A stretch of 64,000 bases of DNA from Triops longicaudatus (lineage: Eukaryota > Arthropoda > Branchiopoda > Notostraca > Triopsidae): positions 806,001 to 870,000 of the forward strand of contig JAGQDJ010000608.1 in NCBI GenBank assembly GCA_022885665.1. Direction: 5' to 3'. Positions within the stretch are counted from its first letter, which is position 1, and the number at the start of each line of letters is the position of its first letter. The translations under genes and the position numbers were made by a program. Under the pieces are notes generated by a model. That model made no database searches. It had not been told where the DNA came from and saw only the letters and a list, made by a program, of their open reading frames with translations. Of the stretch, positions 49,701 through 61,391 are shown in pieces.

Positions 49701-52564
49701 CCTATACCTAAACTATAGTTGTATGGGTTTCATGTGGTTCCTAACGCAGAGAAACCGGTCAAAACTTCGGGAATGTCGTCGTTTCTCGTAGGCCTAAAAA
49801 CTGCCGAATCTCCTGTTAATAAAGTGGCCTCAGAACCTGCTTCGGAACCCACGCCATCTCCCATGCAATCGCCCTTGTTTGTCGTACTGGAATTTTTGCA
49901 ATGTCTGCTAGCAGGTCACGAAGATGGTCGCGTGCTTTGTTCCACCAATGCCTTACCGAGCAAAGCGTCACTCAAGTATTTATTGCTGAATCCTGCCTCT
50001 CATTTCCGAGACGTTATAGAGGAAGCGAGGTAAGCGTTATTTTTTCAATTTTTTTTAAAGCATTCTTTTTCTCCTATTTTGCCCCCATTAAAAGCCAAAT
50101 GACGCATTTCACGTAAAAGTTTGCCGAAATATTCGCCGTTGTCAGTCTTTGCCTGAAGTACTCGTATAAACCGACTCCATGTAGTGCCACTCTGCATACA
50201 CTAGAGATGTGTTTATTAAATATTAAAAAGATAGTACATAATAGTTAAAAATATACGTCAGTCATATCGTTTTAACCAGACATCACATAAACGTTGCAAA
50301 ACAAAATGGCGTAAACATATCGCTTGAGGATAATGTCTATTGTGGCAGTTCATTTTATCGGGAGATTGTCAAGAATATAATGAATGGGGGAAATTGTAGA
50401 TACTAAATATATTCAGTAGTTTCTGTTTTTTTTTTTTTTTTTTTTTTTTTCCTGAAAGCACTTCTGAAGCTCATTATTGGTAGGCATTAACAAAGAGAAC
50501 ATGAAAAAATATTGCATAGAATAATCAAATCTGTTTTATTCGCTTATAAGGGAGGCTAGATACAGCGTTAAAAGTAACCCGTTCAGATCTTTGTATGTTA
50601 AGCGAAACCGTGCGTGCTATCGGCTACTGATGTTCTGTATCGTCAGTCCTCTTCTGTGACTTGTAACACGCTTATAGTGGGCATACTCGTTCTTGTGTAC
50701 TAAAAAACTCAGCTCGAAAATAAAAGCAAAAATAAGCCGTTTTCTTCGTCCAGTGATTAAGGTAGGGGACTTTTTTCCGAAAGCGCGTAGAAAGCATTAA
50801 CTTCAGGGCCTAATTTTCCGCATACAGCGTAGTCATAACTTTCTTCAGAAGCAAGCCATCTGCTCACTTTTACTTTTGCGAGTTTCCCCTTTTTAATGCA
50901 CAGTAGGGACTCTGTAATTTGACTGCACTCCGTTTGTCGGATGACTTAAATATTCTCCGTCCCATACGTAAGGCAATTGGCATCTGAATGCGCCAAAGAG
51001 AAAACAGATTTGAAGACTTGCTGTATACACATGTTGGTGAAGTCCGTTATGCCTCAGAACACAGATAATGTGTGTAAAAATTATGTGTGTAAAAAGCCTC
51101 ACGCCGTAGAACACTTAAGTCTTGCGAAGTGCGAAACACCATAAAAACTAAGAAGTCTAACTAGACATCGGGCAAGTGTCGGATAATTAGGACTCTTAAT
51201 TTAGAATTTAGTATAATTGTTCGCGTTCGTTTGTTTATTTATTTATTTATTTTAGTTTTGTTTCTTTTTTATTTTGTTATAATATTTTTCAAAACTTGTT
51301 TCCATCATATTTTTTTAATGTACAATACAGAACAATGCTTATGATTTGTCTTATTGTAGATCCGTGGTAGTGGCAGGGGGTACGATGCAACCTGTTTCTC
51401 AATTCAAGCATCAGTTGTTCGGGCTCGCTGGTGCCGCTCCAGAACGGGTTGCACACTTCACGTATGGTCACGTCATTCCAGACAGTCACGTTCTCCCCAT
51501 CGTTTTAACCAAGGGCCCATCGGGGAAGACATTAGATTTCACCTACACTTCGCGAAACGATCCATCTGTGGTACGCTAGCACTCAAATTATCGCAAAAAT
51601 AGTGCGAGCAATATTTTTTTTTTGTGTTCATACTTGTAGATGGATGAGATGGGACAATCGTTACTCAATTTGTGCAACATAGTGAAAGGCGGCGTGGTTT
51701 GTTTTTTCCCCTCTTATGACTACGAAGAGCTTGTAAGTTGTCGCTGGAAGGAGACAAAAGCTTGGGAACGACTCGAGAAGAGAAAAAAAGTATTCAGGGA
51801 AGGATACAATCCGCGACATATTTGCTATTTTTTATTGTTTGGTGGCTAGATATTTCGAGAACCTAAAGAAACCAGACAAGTAGAGCAGATCCTTAAAAAG
51901 TACGCTGAGTGTATTGAGGACTGCCGGAAGACAAACAAGGAACTGAACGGGTCCTTATTATTAAGCGTTGTCGGTCAGACCAGAGTTTTTTGTTCATTAA
52001 CTTCCTACCTAGCGGAATTTCCGGGGGACAGGAAAAAGAAAAGTATTCATGGGTTTTCTCTTGTAGGAGGAAAAATGAGCGAAGGGATCAACTTTACGGA
52101 TGATTTGTGCCGCTGTGTGGTTATGATTGGCATGCCGTACCCTAACAAACATTCTGTGGAACTGAAAGAAAAAATGGACTACTTGAATAAGAACTTGGTA
52201 TTATGGGAAAAAAATATTGATTTTTGGTATGAGTAATTTTGTTCTCTTAAAATAGCCATCAGGTGAGAAAGGTACGTCGCCTGGGGCAGAATATTATCAG
52301 TCATTGTGTATGAAAGCCGTTAATCAATCGATTGGCAGAGCTATTAGGCACCGGAATGATTATGCAACAATTATCTTAGCCGATCATAGATACGGCAAGT
52401 CTTCATCTATTCAGGATCTGCCTTCGTGGATTAATAAACGAATACATATAGCTGAAAAGTTCGGCGACGTTATGGTTATGGTGCGGAAGGTAACTTGTTG
52501 TCGTTACGTCATTTTAAAAGCTCATTCTTTTCTCTTTACTTTGTAGTTTTTCGCATCCAAGTGA
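46757..52564 (+). CDS. DDX11: ATP-dependent DNA helicase DDX11 / ChlR1 (Fe-S superfamily 2)
   Basis: 5'-3' DNA helicase needed for sister chromatid cohesion and G4/fork processing. Fifteen exons: 46757-46879, 47342-47602 (donor choice uncertain, alternative end 47611), 47666-47869, 48580-48746, 48812-49049, 49103-49255, 49329-49452, 49513-49649, 49719-50029, 51360-51570, 51640-51789, 51850-51973, 52067-52197, 52256-52489 and 52547-52564. They give about 861 aa (human about 900-970). Motifs: Walker A FESPTGTGKSLS split by intron 1, Ia IIFCSRTHSQLSQF, four Fe-S cysteines (MCIN, DRC, GCEF, ACPYY), DEAH box VVIIDEAHNLLET, SVVVAGGTMQPVSQFKHQL, GGVVCFFPSYDYEE, GGKMSEGINFTDDL and helicase motif VI QSIGRAIRHRNDYA. 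All catalytic motifs are intact. Exon 10 is separated from exon 9 by a 1.33 kb intron. Confidence 0.95.
50030..51359 (+). other. DDX11 intron 9 (1.33 kb)
   Basis: Contains a 25-base poly-T run (50426-50450). No exon, RNA gene or transposon end recognised. Confidence 0.6.
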
Positions 52565-52990
52565 TGAATCGCACGTGTACCCTGATTTTACGTAAAACAT
52601 TCCAAGTGAGATGTGTACGTGTTTAATTTTCTAATAAAAATTCGCCCATAAAATTTTCTTTAACTGAGTATTTGAATCTGATAAGAGTTGACGTGTTGGT
52701 TTGCATGTCCGCAAGCACAGCTTCGTGCTTCGTTAATTTTATAAAGACATATTGCCGAAAGAGTTCTAATTGAGACTTGAATCGGTGGTAAATGGTACAC
52801 ACTGCCAACAATTGTATTTTTCAAGGACTGAATGTCAGTCAAGCAAATCCGTATCAAGCTGTACAAGGTCTCCAACAACCCCCACCCTTGCTAATCAACA
52901 ATATATAAACGGAACGTTTAGCTAGAATCAGCATCAGTTCACTTCCCAACAATTCCAGTTCTCAATTCAAACCAAACTCCCAAACCAATC
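52565..52990 (+). other. Intergenic between DDX11 and the first small secreted-protein gene
   Basis: 426 bp holding the DDX11 3'UTR and the TATA/Inr promoter described separately. Nothing else seen. Confidence 0.5.
52902..52940 (+). promoter_or_regulatory. TATA box and TCAGTT initiator, small Tyr/His-rich gene
   Basis: TATATAAA at 52902-52909 is followed by an arthropod-type initiator TCAGTTC at 52934-52940. The TATAAA core to Inr A distance is about 32 bp, the canonical core-promoter spacing. The ATG is 55 bp downstream of the Inr. Confidence 0.75.
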
Positions 52991-53422
52991 ATGTACAAGG
53001 TAAATCAACTTGTGTCTACAAACATTACGATAATTAAAATTCAGCATTATAACGCTAATTTCTTGCAATCTGACTTTAGATCGCTTTGTTCGTTTTCGCC
53101 GTGGTCTGCGCCTTGGCTTTCGCTCATGCCGACGATTTGGACACCCAAGATAGTGCTTATGTACCGGTCCATGCTTACTCCAAATACCCGGCCTATTATT
53201 GTAAGTTTTATTCTTGTATTGAAATCTCTTAAACATTTTCTGTCGAATTTTGTTTGACAACAAATTTAATGTATACATTTCTGTTTTTCAGCTGCGCCTT
53301 CTTACGAATTTGCCTACGGATTCCGTGCTCATGACGCCTATCCTCATTACTACAAGGGTGGATACGGATACGGTCACCCCCATTACGGCTACGCTCCTGC
53401 TATCAAAGCCTATCACTATTAG
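52991..53422 (+). CDS. Small secreted Tyr/Gly/His-rich protein (cuticle or antimicrobial type)
   Basis: Three exons (52991-52999, 53080-53200, 53292-53422) encode 86 aa. Exon 1 is only ATG TAC AAG (MYK). The signal peptide is IALFVFAVVCALAFAHA, with cleavage likely before DDLDTQDSAY. The mature part is Tyr, His and Gly-rich (YPHYYKGGYGYGHPHYGYAP) and ends KAYHY, with no cysteine. A poly(A) signal AATAAA lies at 53507. Such composition occurs in arthropod cuticular proteins and in glycine-rich antimicrobial peptides; no chitin-binding RR motif is seen. It heads a same-strand series of similar small genes. Function is not assignable from sequence. Confidence 0.85.
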
Positions 53423-54453
53423 ACCGTCTCCAATCAATAACTACTGTCCTTTTGGCTGACGTGTACTGAAACCCCTGCAATTTTATAGTTTAATTTTTTG
53501 TATTTCAATAAAAAAAAAGATTCTTCTACGAAATTTTTGTTCGTACAGATGGTGTCATTTTAAAAAATTATAATTTTACAACATTTGGTAACACCTAGCG
53601 CTCTGGCACCTTTTCAGTGGTCGTTGAGTCTATGAAAGCTCTTAGACATTTAATGGGGCTGAAATTCGACACTGTTGCAATGCAATTTTTGGGATTTCAA
53701 TTCTGCTGTAGGTGAAAAAAAGTTCCATGTGTTACAGGTCGGGAATGGTAGGTGGCTATAAATGTAATGAGTCTGAGAACGAAACGAGGCTTTTAAGTTT
53801 ATGGATACAATTTCAGAGCTCATTTTTAAGAGGCTGAATTTTTTGCCCAACGAAGTATTTTTTGTCGACCAAAAGTGCTGAGAAGTAAAAGGGAAACGCT
53901 TGCCTTTGAAGCAAACTTTCCTCGTTATTGTCTGCGTCTTTCTGATAAGGGAACAGTAGGAGTGTGAAAGGCGAGAAAGTAGATCACAAAGTTTCCTTTA
54001 TTACTATCATCTTGGGCTTTTTTCCTAATGAGTGGCGCGCGTTGCGAATCCGCGCGAATGCGACACAAGCATAAAACTAAATTGTTAGAAAGAGAAAGTC
54101 CAGTTTCCTACGCAGTTTTCCTCGTCGTGGGTCCAGCTAGCCTGGAGAGGGAGGAATACGTTATTCGCTACCATACAATAATACGCAATGACAGGAGGGT
54201 ACGCAGAGCAAAGAATTTGCATATACAACCCAGGAAAATAGGTACACTCCGCTATAGCCTTGATGGTATAGGAAAGATAATCAAAAATTCTACAGTATAC
54301 TTAAGATACGTAAAATGTGTTCCTACATTGTACAGAGAATATTTACCTCCTTTCGCTGAGCGAATAACTATATAAACTGTGTAAGGGTCTTGTTGCAGTA
54401 TCAGTTTACGACTCAAAGCTTATTCAAGCAGAACCAAGCAATCAAACTTAATC
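53423..54453 (+). other. Intergenic between small secreted genes 1 and 2
   Basis: About 1 kb with the gene 1 poly(A) signal (AATAAA, 53507-53512) and the gene 2 promoter. A 115-codon open frame at 54028-54375 overlaps the gene 2 TATA box and has no recognisable features, so it is left out. Confidence 0.5.
54371..54408 (+). promoter_or_regulatory. TATA box and initiator, secreted gene 2
   Basis: TATAAA at 54371-54376 and TCAGTTT starting at 54401, 32 bp from first T to Inr A. Same architecture as the four sibling promoters. Confidence 0.75.
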
Positions 54454-55028
54454 ATGAACAAAGTAAGCGCATTGGAACTTTGTTATCTTTTATTTGAATT
54501 TTCTGAATATGGTCTCTTTTAGTTCGCAGTTATAATCTTGGCTTTTACCGTTGCCCATTGCGCATTGGCTGCTGAGAATGCTGCTGCTGAAGCGAACGAA
54601 GACTTGAACGCAGCAGGATCTCATCACTACAAGTCATATGCTCCTGTCTATGGTGGTTACTCTGGCTATGGATACGGACCTTCATATGGCTACGCGACGC
54701 CTATTTACGGAAGCGTTGGCGGATATGGATACGGAGGATTTAGAAGCTATGGTAGCTACCCTAGCTACGGATATGGTCCTTCTTATGGCTACGTAACGCC
54801 CATATACGGAGGCCTGAACTATGGATCTTACGGTAGTTTGGGCGGCTATGGATCTTTCGGTGGCTTCCGAAGCTATGGTGGCTACCATGGTGCCGCTTAC
54901 AGTGGATTTCACGGCGGATACAGTAACATATTCTTTATATGCAGCTGATTTTCATTTTAACGTTATTTATCATGTGTGTAGGTGCTCCTTACAATGGTTA
55001 TCGCACGTTTTACAACGCTCTCTACTAA
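54454..55028 (+). CDS. Secreted Gly/Tyr/Ser-rich repeat protein
   Basis: Three exons (54454-54462 coding MNK, 54523-54922, 54982-55028) give 151 aa. The signal peptide FAVIILAFTVAHCALA precedes AENAAAEANEDLNAAG, a possible short acidic propeptide. The mature region has an internal duplication: GYGPSYGYATPIYG recurs as GYGPSYGYVTPIYG, and GGFRSYGSY recurs as GGFRSYGGY. It continues GGYSAPYNGYRTFYNALY at the C-terminus after the last splice. No Cys in the mature part. The composition fits structural cuticle or silk-like proteins, or Gly-rich antimicrobial peptides. Position and first-exon structure match gene 1 and the three Gly-rich genes downstream. Confidence 0.85.
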
Positions 55029-57022
55029 AGAAATTAAAGAAGTACAGTTTTGAAATCCCGGGATGATTTTTGGAATATATTTTACGAAATACATTTTCTC
55101 CTATTCATGAAAATTTGAGCATATTCATGGCTTTGTGACGGTTATGCAAATCTCGATCAAGGCGAACAGGAAAACTAAACTTTGTTGTTTCGTTGAAATC
55201 AGACATTCCGATAAAATTTTTTATTTAAAATACTGATTTTGTGGAAAGAATGTCTGCATATTGCAATGAGACAACAGTTTTCGCAAGCTTGTCTAACAAA
55301 TGTCTTCCAGAATACAAAAAATGCCGATGCAGAAGAGTCATTAAAAATGGGAAAAAAAGAGTGTAAGAGAAAACGGTAGAGAACAAGTTGTGGTTGACGG
55401 ACGGTGCGACACCGTACACGAGTCTTTCAACTAATAGTTACGAGGCTGATTTTTTATCTTTTCCTGTCCCAGTTCTAAATGGTCGGGTTTTCCTGTCTTT
55501 GGTTTGTGGGACATATGGGTTGCACAAAAATCCTAACCGCAATGAAATTTGCCAACTTTACAAGAGCTTTCATGGAAAATTGTGATTTCAAGAAAGTTAT
55601 CGAAAACACAGTCGTGACTGACAAAAAAGGAACCTACCTAACAATCCTGTGCTCTTTGCGGGCAATACGTTAAGCACTTAGCAAATAGAATTTTTCACAA
55701 AACGACTTGCATTTGGCAAGTTACGCTCGGTGAATCTTGCGGAAAATGATTCACTCATTTTTTATTTAATTTATTTATCTACTTTGTTGCAACAGCCCGG
55801 AAAGTTCCGGTATAAGGCCATCAAATACAACCAGGTTTATGCTCCAAGACTTTCTTGACAAAATAATATGTATGCGGTAAATATGCTCGAAATTTCATCA
55901 TCTGCTTAGTGAATATTCGAAGATTATTAGCATGCCTTGTTTGCTTGAACGTATTAATTTGCACTTCGCGCACTATAGTCATGTATACGGAAGTCTGTCG
56001 TAAACTTCCCGCACATGAAGCTAACCACGGGAGCTTTGTTGTGTGCGCTTTTTAACACGCTCAAACATCTGTTCTTTTATGTTAAATTTCACAGAAGATT
56101 GCATCGCTGTACTCCTAGGTGAAAGTGAAGCTCTTACTGTAAAATTAGCCTCTTTATAGACCTGAACATCGTATCGTAAAATTACTGGCTAAGAATGAGA
56201 GCATGTTCACATCCTCTTTCTATATTAAGGACTTACAAACTTTTGTTTTCGTTCGCTTATCTGCTCTCTCGATAGTTTTACTAATATCTTTCAGGTTGAC
56301 CCAGCCCTTTAATGCCTTTTCTGTGCAAGTCACTAGAAAGAAAACGTCAGCAAAATAGATTAGGAAAGTAACGATATTTCTTTTCATAGTGGACCGCAAC
56401 ACGTGGAACAGTCAAGTATGAAATCTAGTCTTGTGATAAGTCATAGGATTTTCAACATGGCTGGACTGTCTCCTAAAGTAAGACAATTCAAGCTTGTTTA
56501 CGGATTATTTACGCGTATTCCTTTACTTTGTTTGGCTTTTGTCTTGTTCCCTAGCCAGAGATTTGCTCTATAGATTTCATTCCACCTTTCAAAAGGAAGG
56601 CGGACATGAAAACAAGACTTGTCTTGTGCGTACTTTCTTTTTAGAATTACATTTCGTTTTCTTGCTTTTATTGCTAACAAACACGCGTACCTTGTACGGT
56701 TAAAAGACGAAAATATACTAATACTTACATTGATACTAGGCGAGGACTAAATAGTGAAAGATGGACGTTCGGAGAAATCGAGTCACCTTTATGATGGGAA
56801 CGGCGTTAAGACGCCGCTAAAAGAAATGGCAAGTAAAAGTATTCACAAAAGACGGGTTTCATCGGATACGGACTTTCCAAAGTTTGCTGATGACATAACG
56901 TCCTTCTTTAAAAATTTTACAACGTTTTCCCTCTGTAAGCTGACCAAGCCTAATGTTTCGTAAATTTGACTTAAGAATTAAATATTGACAGGAAAAAACC
57001 TTGAAGGCTAGTTCTGCTGAGT

Positions 57023-57025
<3 letters not shown>

Positions 57026-57058
<33 letters not shown>
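57026..57058 (+). repeat. Poly-A run (33 bases)
   Basis: Uninterrupted A tract followed by TAATAAAATAAAG. Could be the tail of an old retroposed sequence or a simple repeat; no body or target duplication was recognised. Confidence 0.85.
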
Positions 57059-57060
<2 letters not shown>

Positions 57061-57424
57061 ATAAAATAAAGAAAAAAATAAAAATAAGAATACGTAACAG
57101 AGCAAAAAATAAGTAAACGTAAATAAAACACAGCAGGCACAAAGCACTTGGGAAGATCGTGAAGTTCGTGTCCGCCCGTTAATCGAGAAAATTGCGGTCA
57201 AGTTTAAATGGACGCAAAAACAGGACATTGCTGTACAACAAAAGCGCTTCATTCAAACAGGCGAAAAAAAAAGGGCGAGTTGAACTAAGGAGAAACGAAA
57301 GGTACTCAGGATGGGCATTGAAGCTGAACTACAAGCCTTCTATCTTTTAACGGACGTGAGTACCAGGAGAAGACGAGGAAGGCGTCATATTTTTATCGAA
57401 ACTTTCTCAGGTATGGATGTACCG

Positions 57425-57462
57425 TATAAATACACCGGTGTCCGTTCGGTTTGACATCAGTT
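57425..57462 (+). promoter_or_regulatory. TATA box and initiator, Gly-rich gene 3
   Basis: TATAAATA at 57425 and CATCAGTTG around 57455-57463, 34 bp apart. The nine bases CATCAGTTG are identical in genes 4 and 5. Confidence 0.75.
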
Positions 57463-57509
57463 GCTCGCTTGGCTCTTCCAGCTTTGCAGCACAACACTTC
57501 TGACTCACC

Positions 57510-58143
57510 ATGAAGGTAAACGAAATCAAAGTTTGATGCTTCAAGTACAGTTTGACTTAACTCTATCCTTTTTCCATTCCAGCCCTTTGCGATCGTTGCT
57601 GTATTTTGCTTGGTTTTGGCCCTTGTTTGGGCTGATGATTTGGCCCATGGAGCCTCCAAATCCAAAGGATACGGTAAGAAAGTTAATATGCTTCTATTAC
57701 AGTAAATTCATTTGCAAATATACAGGAGGCGGTGGCTACGGCGGCGGTGGATATGGAGGCGGCCATGGAGGTTATGGCGGAGGTGGTTATGGCGGAGGTG
57801 GTTACGGAGGCGGCGGCTACGGTGGTGGTGGCTACGGCGGTGGCGGCTACGGAGGCGGTTATGGAGGTACTTAATTTATTTTAAGCTTTAAGGCTCTTTT
57901 ACTTTTCACTATTTTTTATTTTTAAAATGTAATTTAATAAAATAGGACAGCTTGATAATAATCATATATTTTCAACCTTTAGGACACGGAGGATATGGTG
58001 GCGGAGGATACGGAGGTACGTTGAGAATTAGTTTAAATTGACAACGAACAAAACATTCAATCGTGAAAGATTGTACGGTATTAATTAAACTGTGGGACGG
58101 TCTAGGTGGTTGCGGAGGCGGACACGGTGGCTACGGTCGCTGA
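57510..58143 (+). CDS. Secreted GGY-repeat peptide, Gly-rich array member 1
   Basis: Five exons (57510-57515, 57583-57673, 57726-57866, 57983-58015, 58106-58143) encode 102 aa. Exon 1 is just MK. The signal peptide MKPFAIVAVFCLVLALVWA is followed by DDLAHGASKSKGYG, then tandem GGGGY and GGGH units, a single Cys in GGCGGGHGGYGR and the stop. All internal introns are phase 1 inside Gly codons, so each repeat exon is a symmetrical module. The layout resembles glycine-rich antimicrobial peptides of arachnids (acanthoscurrin, ctenidin) and nematode GGY peptides; this similarity is compositional only and may be convergent. Basic residues are few, so a structural cuticle role is equally possible. 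Confidence 0.88.
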
Positions 58144-60618
58144 TTCCTGGAGAGCGAGACGAAAGAATTTTGTAAAATGTTTGCTTCAAGATGCAACTCC
58201 AGCAGTGCTGTTTATGCATTCCAGTACTTTTCTCCTGGTCAAAGTTTCTAATGTGCTACAGAAATACATTTTATTCCCTCCATAATTTTTTTCGTCTGCA
58301 TTACTCGCTTTAACAATTCATAAATATGTGGAAGAGTACAGTAAGCTGAAAGATGAACCTGTTAATTAATTTTAGGAAAACTAGGTTTCGAGATGTACTA
58401 CTAGCATGTTTTTGTGTAAAAAACTTGGAAGTGATAATTGTGTCAACTGCCAAGGAATGAAAATTATGTATTTAAAAAAACAACACGAAAACTTGAATGT
58501 GATCGGTTAATCTAAGGAAGCGTAGCATTACGACGTAAGAAATGCGGTTTAGCTTTTATGTAAACTGAAGACATAGCATATACTTTATATACGTGAAAGT
58601 AATTGTACTTTCTGAAAAAAATATTGATAAATAAATTTTGCTTAACATAACGCCAGCTTTATTTCTTGTGTCTTAGGCCCGCATTGAACCTGTTATTGGT
58701 CACTTCAAACGGTTACTCATGTATGATCTCTTTAGTTTGTGTGACTTCTGAATATTCTTTCGAAGAGAGAAAGGTAAAGGAGGGACGGGACAATGTGGGC
58801 ACTTTTCTGTTTTTTATTTTTCACTTCACGTGAAGAGACAACTCTAGCCCCAAATTCTACTCATTAGATGAACTGGTGTCCTAGCTATCGATCGACGTAT
58901 AGTACGCGTCAAGAAGACGAAAAATAATACAAGACGACGATGAAAGCTAGAGCTTCTCCAGCTGCATAAATCGAGAGGCTGGGTAGTACACAGCTTAAAC
59001 TAGGGGGTGAGACAAAATGGGTGTATTTTGCCATCAGAAATCTGCCAGATTTATTTTCTAAAAAAACTACACGGTACAATTTGCAGATATTTACTAAAAC
59101 ATACAGGTGCAATGCGAATGAATAGTAGAATCGTTGTAGCACTCCAACTGCTTTTTTGAAAAACTGCTTTTTTTGTGTGTATTTCGCCATTTGTACAACA
59201 CCACTTGCAGTCAAAAAACGTGTCAAGTCTAAATCGTACTGAGGCGCCACTTTGGCTCTCCTTTTCTCCCGTTAGTTTACTTTTGAATCCTTGTAGCTGA
59301 GCTTTCAGAGGATTATTTTATAGTTACCATGTATGCAAAACCATATTAGCAAAACTTTCGGATTTTTAACGATATACGTGAGAACGGGAGCACTTTGATC
59401 CATTTCTTATGAAAAGAGCCACGAATTAGGTTTTCATTTATTTTCTCGCATAGTTTTTCATTGTTATAGGCGAAAATTTCCCCAAGTGATCTTCATTGCA
59501 TTTACTGATTGTAGATTTTAGCCGTTTCAAAAACGTTTGCAGTTCCTTGGTTATATTTTTTTTTTTACTCTTTGTCCGACTTGTCAACTGTCCTATCCCT
59601 CTACGCATATAGAACTTGTGCACTTCGCCTGCTGCTAGAACCAGATCTTGGCAAAGTCTAATCATATACTTAAATTTGATATTCATTCAATTTCTCTTCT
59701 TTGAACTTATATTTCCTTTCTCTATTTTTTAAAAAAATTATAAACCGAATCTACCAAAGTTCATTGAATTTTTATAAATTGATCGTTTTGAATTTGATTT
59801 GAACTGACATTCACTTTCCTTGAATCACCCTGGTTTAGTTGAAACTCAAGAACCCTACATTTTCTTAAAACTCCTATATGGTTTCTGCTGGATCATCGGA
59901 AAAATTACATAAAAATTGAAAAAAAATATTCAACAGGAAAACTCACAATTTTCTTTACAGTTCTGACTCATTAACTTAGATCACATTTTCTATGAGTGTG
60001 ATATGAGGATACCCATATTTTTTACGTTTATGTGGATAATTTTAGGATATTGGCTTTGTTCGGTGCATTCACAGGCACATGACACAAAAGAAAGAGTTCA
60101 AACCGCTCTGATTTTCAAAACCTGCTGACTTGAAACTATCTGTCCGTGTCCCGATGTGTCCTAATTAAGCTTGTCGAATGCTTCTAAGCAACGTTTCGAA
60201 TATTAATATTTTTGATTACATTTCGTAGAAAGTTATCACTAGCGGTCGTGTAACGTGAAGAAAATAGAATGAACCCAAATACGGCGTAATAAACTCGTTG
60301 TTTATGGTAACAGCCATCAGATCCGCTCAGGCTTAGTGCTTTGAAGTTGTCAGTCTCACGAACGGAAGGGATTCCCCCGATTTCTATCGGGCAAATGCTG
60401 TCTTTGTTACGGAGAAAAAAATCTGATAAAGGAAAAGAAAAGTGAAGTTCAGCAACGGTCCTTCAGGGCCAGCAAGGTGCCATAGTTTCAGTGTAACTTT
60501 CTCATGGGTAGACGTTGACTATAAAAACTCAAGTGCCGGACTTGTTCGACATCAGTTGTTCGATTTGCTTTTCTAGATCAACAACAACAACCGCTCCCGT
60601 GCTCCACTCATCAGCAAC
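58144..60618 (+). other. 2.5 kb intergenic region between Gly-rich members 1 and 2
   Basis: AT-rich, no supported exon or repeat apart from the member 2 promoter at 60520-60557. Confidence 0.5.
60520..60557 (+). promoter_or_regulatory. TATA box and initiator, Gly-rich gene 4
   Basis: TATAAAA at 60520-60526 and CATCAGTTG with TCAGTT at 60552-60557, 34 bp from first T to Inr A. Confidence 0.75.
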
Positions 60619-61391
60619 ATGAAGGTAGCAACTTAAATCGGTTCTATCGAACGTAATCTAACAAATTTTCATTTCGCACTAGCCGTTCGCCATTGCCGCT
60701 GTTTTGTGTTTGGTCTTGGCCCTTGCATGGGCAGATGACTTAGCTCAAGGAGCTTCCAAAGCTAAAGGCTACGGTAAAATAAAAAAAAAAATCTGTCAAG
60801 TCACCTTAATACAATTTTCTAGGTGGCGGCTATGGTGGCTACGGAGGCGGTTATGGTGGCGGCCACGGCGGTTATGGTGGAGGTTACGGTGGCGGCCACG
60901 GCGGTTATGGCGGAGGTTACGGTGGTGGCTATGGAGGTTATGGTGGTGGCCACGGAGGTAAGCATTTTTTATTAATCTTCTTTTGTCAAAATTTAATTCA
61001 TTTTTTTTTTAGGTTACGGAGGTACGTATAATTGAACCAGTGTTTGCCGGCACTTCCATAAAACGCTCAACTGCTCCACTTTGCAAGATTTTATTTTTAG
61101 TATAGCTAGAGTTTCTCTAGACTAATTATGTATTTGATATCATTATTCTGCAGGACATGGCGGATACGGTGGATACGGAGGTAACGCTTAAGACCCTAAA
61201 GAAAGGGGGAGGGGATAATATGCTCATATTTTTTTTAATACAGCTTACAACAGCTGTGAATGCTTCTCTAACTGTAAGAGTCCATTTTAGGTGGTTGCGG
61301 AGGTGGACACGGAGGATATGGTGGTCACGGCGGCTACGGTGGTGGACACGGAGGATACAGCGGTGGATACGGTGGATACGGTGGATACTAA
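60619..61391 (+). CDS. Secreted GGY/GGH-repeat peptide, Gly-rich array member 2
   Basis: Six exons (60619-60624, 60683-60773, 60823-60957, 61013-61021, 61154-61180, 61291-61391) encode 122 aa. Signal peptide MKPFAIAAVLCLVLALAWA is followed by DDLAQGASKAKGYG, then GGY/GGH repeats and GGCGGGHGGYGGHGGYGGGH near the end, stopping after GGYGGY. Exon 4 is a 9-base microexon coding only part of GYG, and exon 5 is 27 bases; both are bounded by good sites (TTTTTTAG, CTGCAG; GTACGT, GTAACG). All repeat exons are phase 1-1, so each may be skipped without a frameshift. It is a close paralogue of members 1 and 3 by signal peptide, linker and last-exon GGCGGGHGGYG. Confidence 0.87.

Larger units (their letters stand above)
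55029..57509 (+). other. 2.5 kb intergenic region between secreted genes 2 and 3
   Basis: No supported gene. Contains a 33-base poly-A (57026-57058) and, near the end, the promoter of gene 3. Confidence 0.5.

Noticed and set aside
54028..54375. 115-codon plus-strand open frame with no domain
   Set aside because: Runs through the TATA box of secreted gene 2; composition looks random and no splice or promoter support is seen.
57720..61391. Possible CRISPR-like or satellite array
   Set aside because: The periodic GGNTAY sequence is explained by GGY codons in spliced coding exons; there are no spacers.
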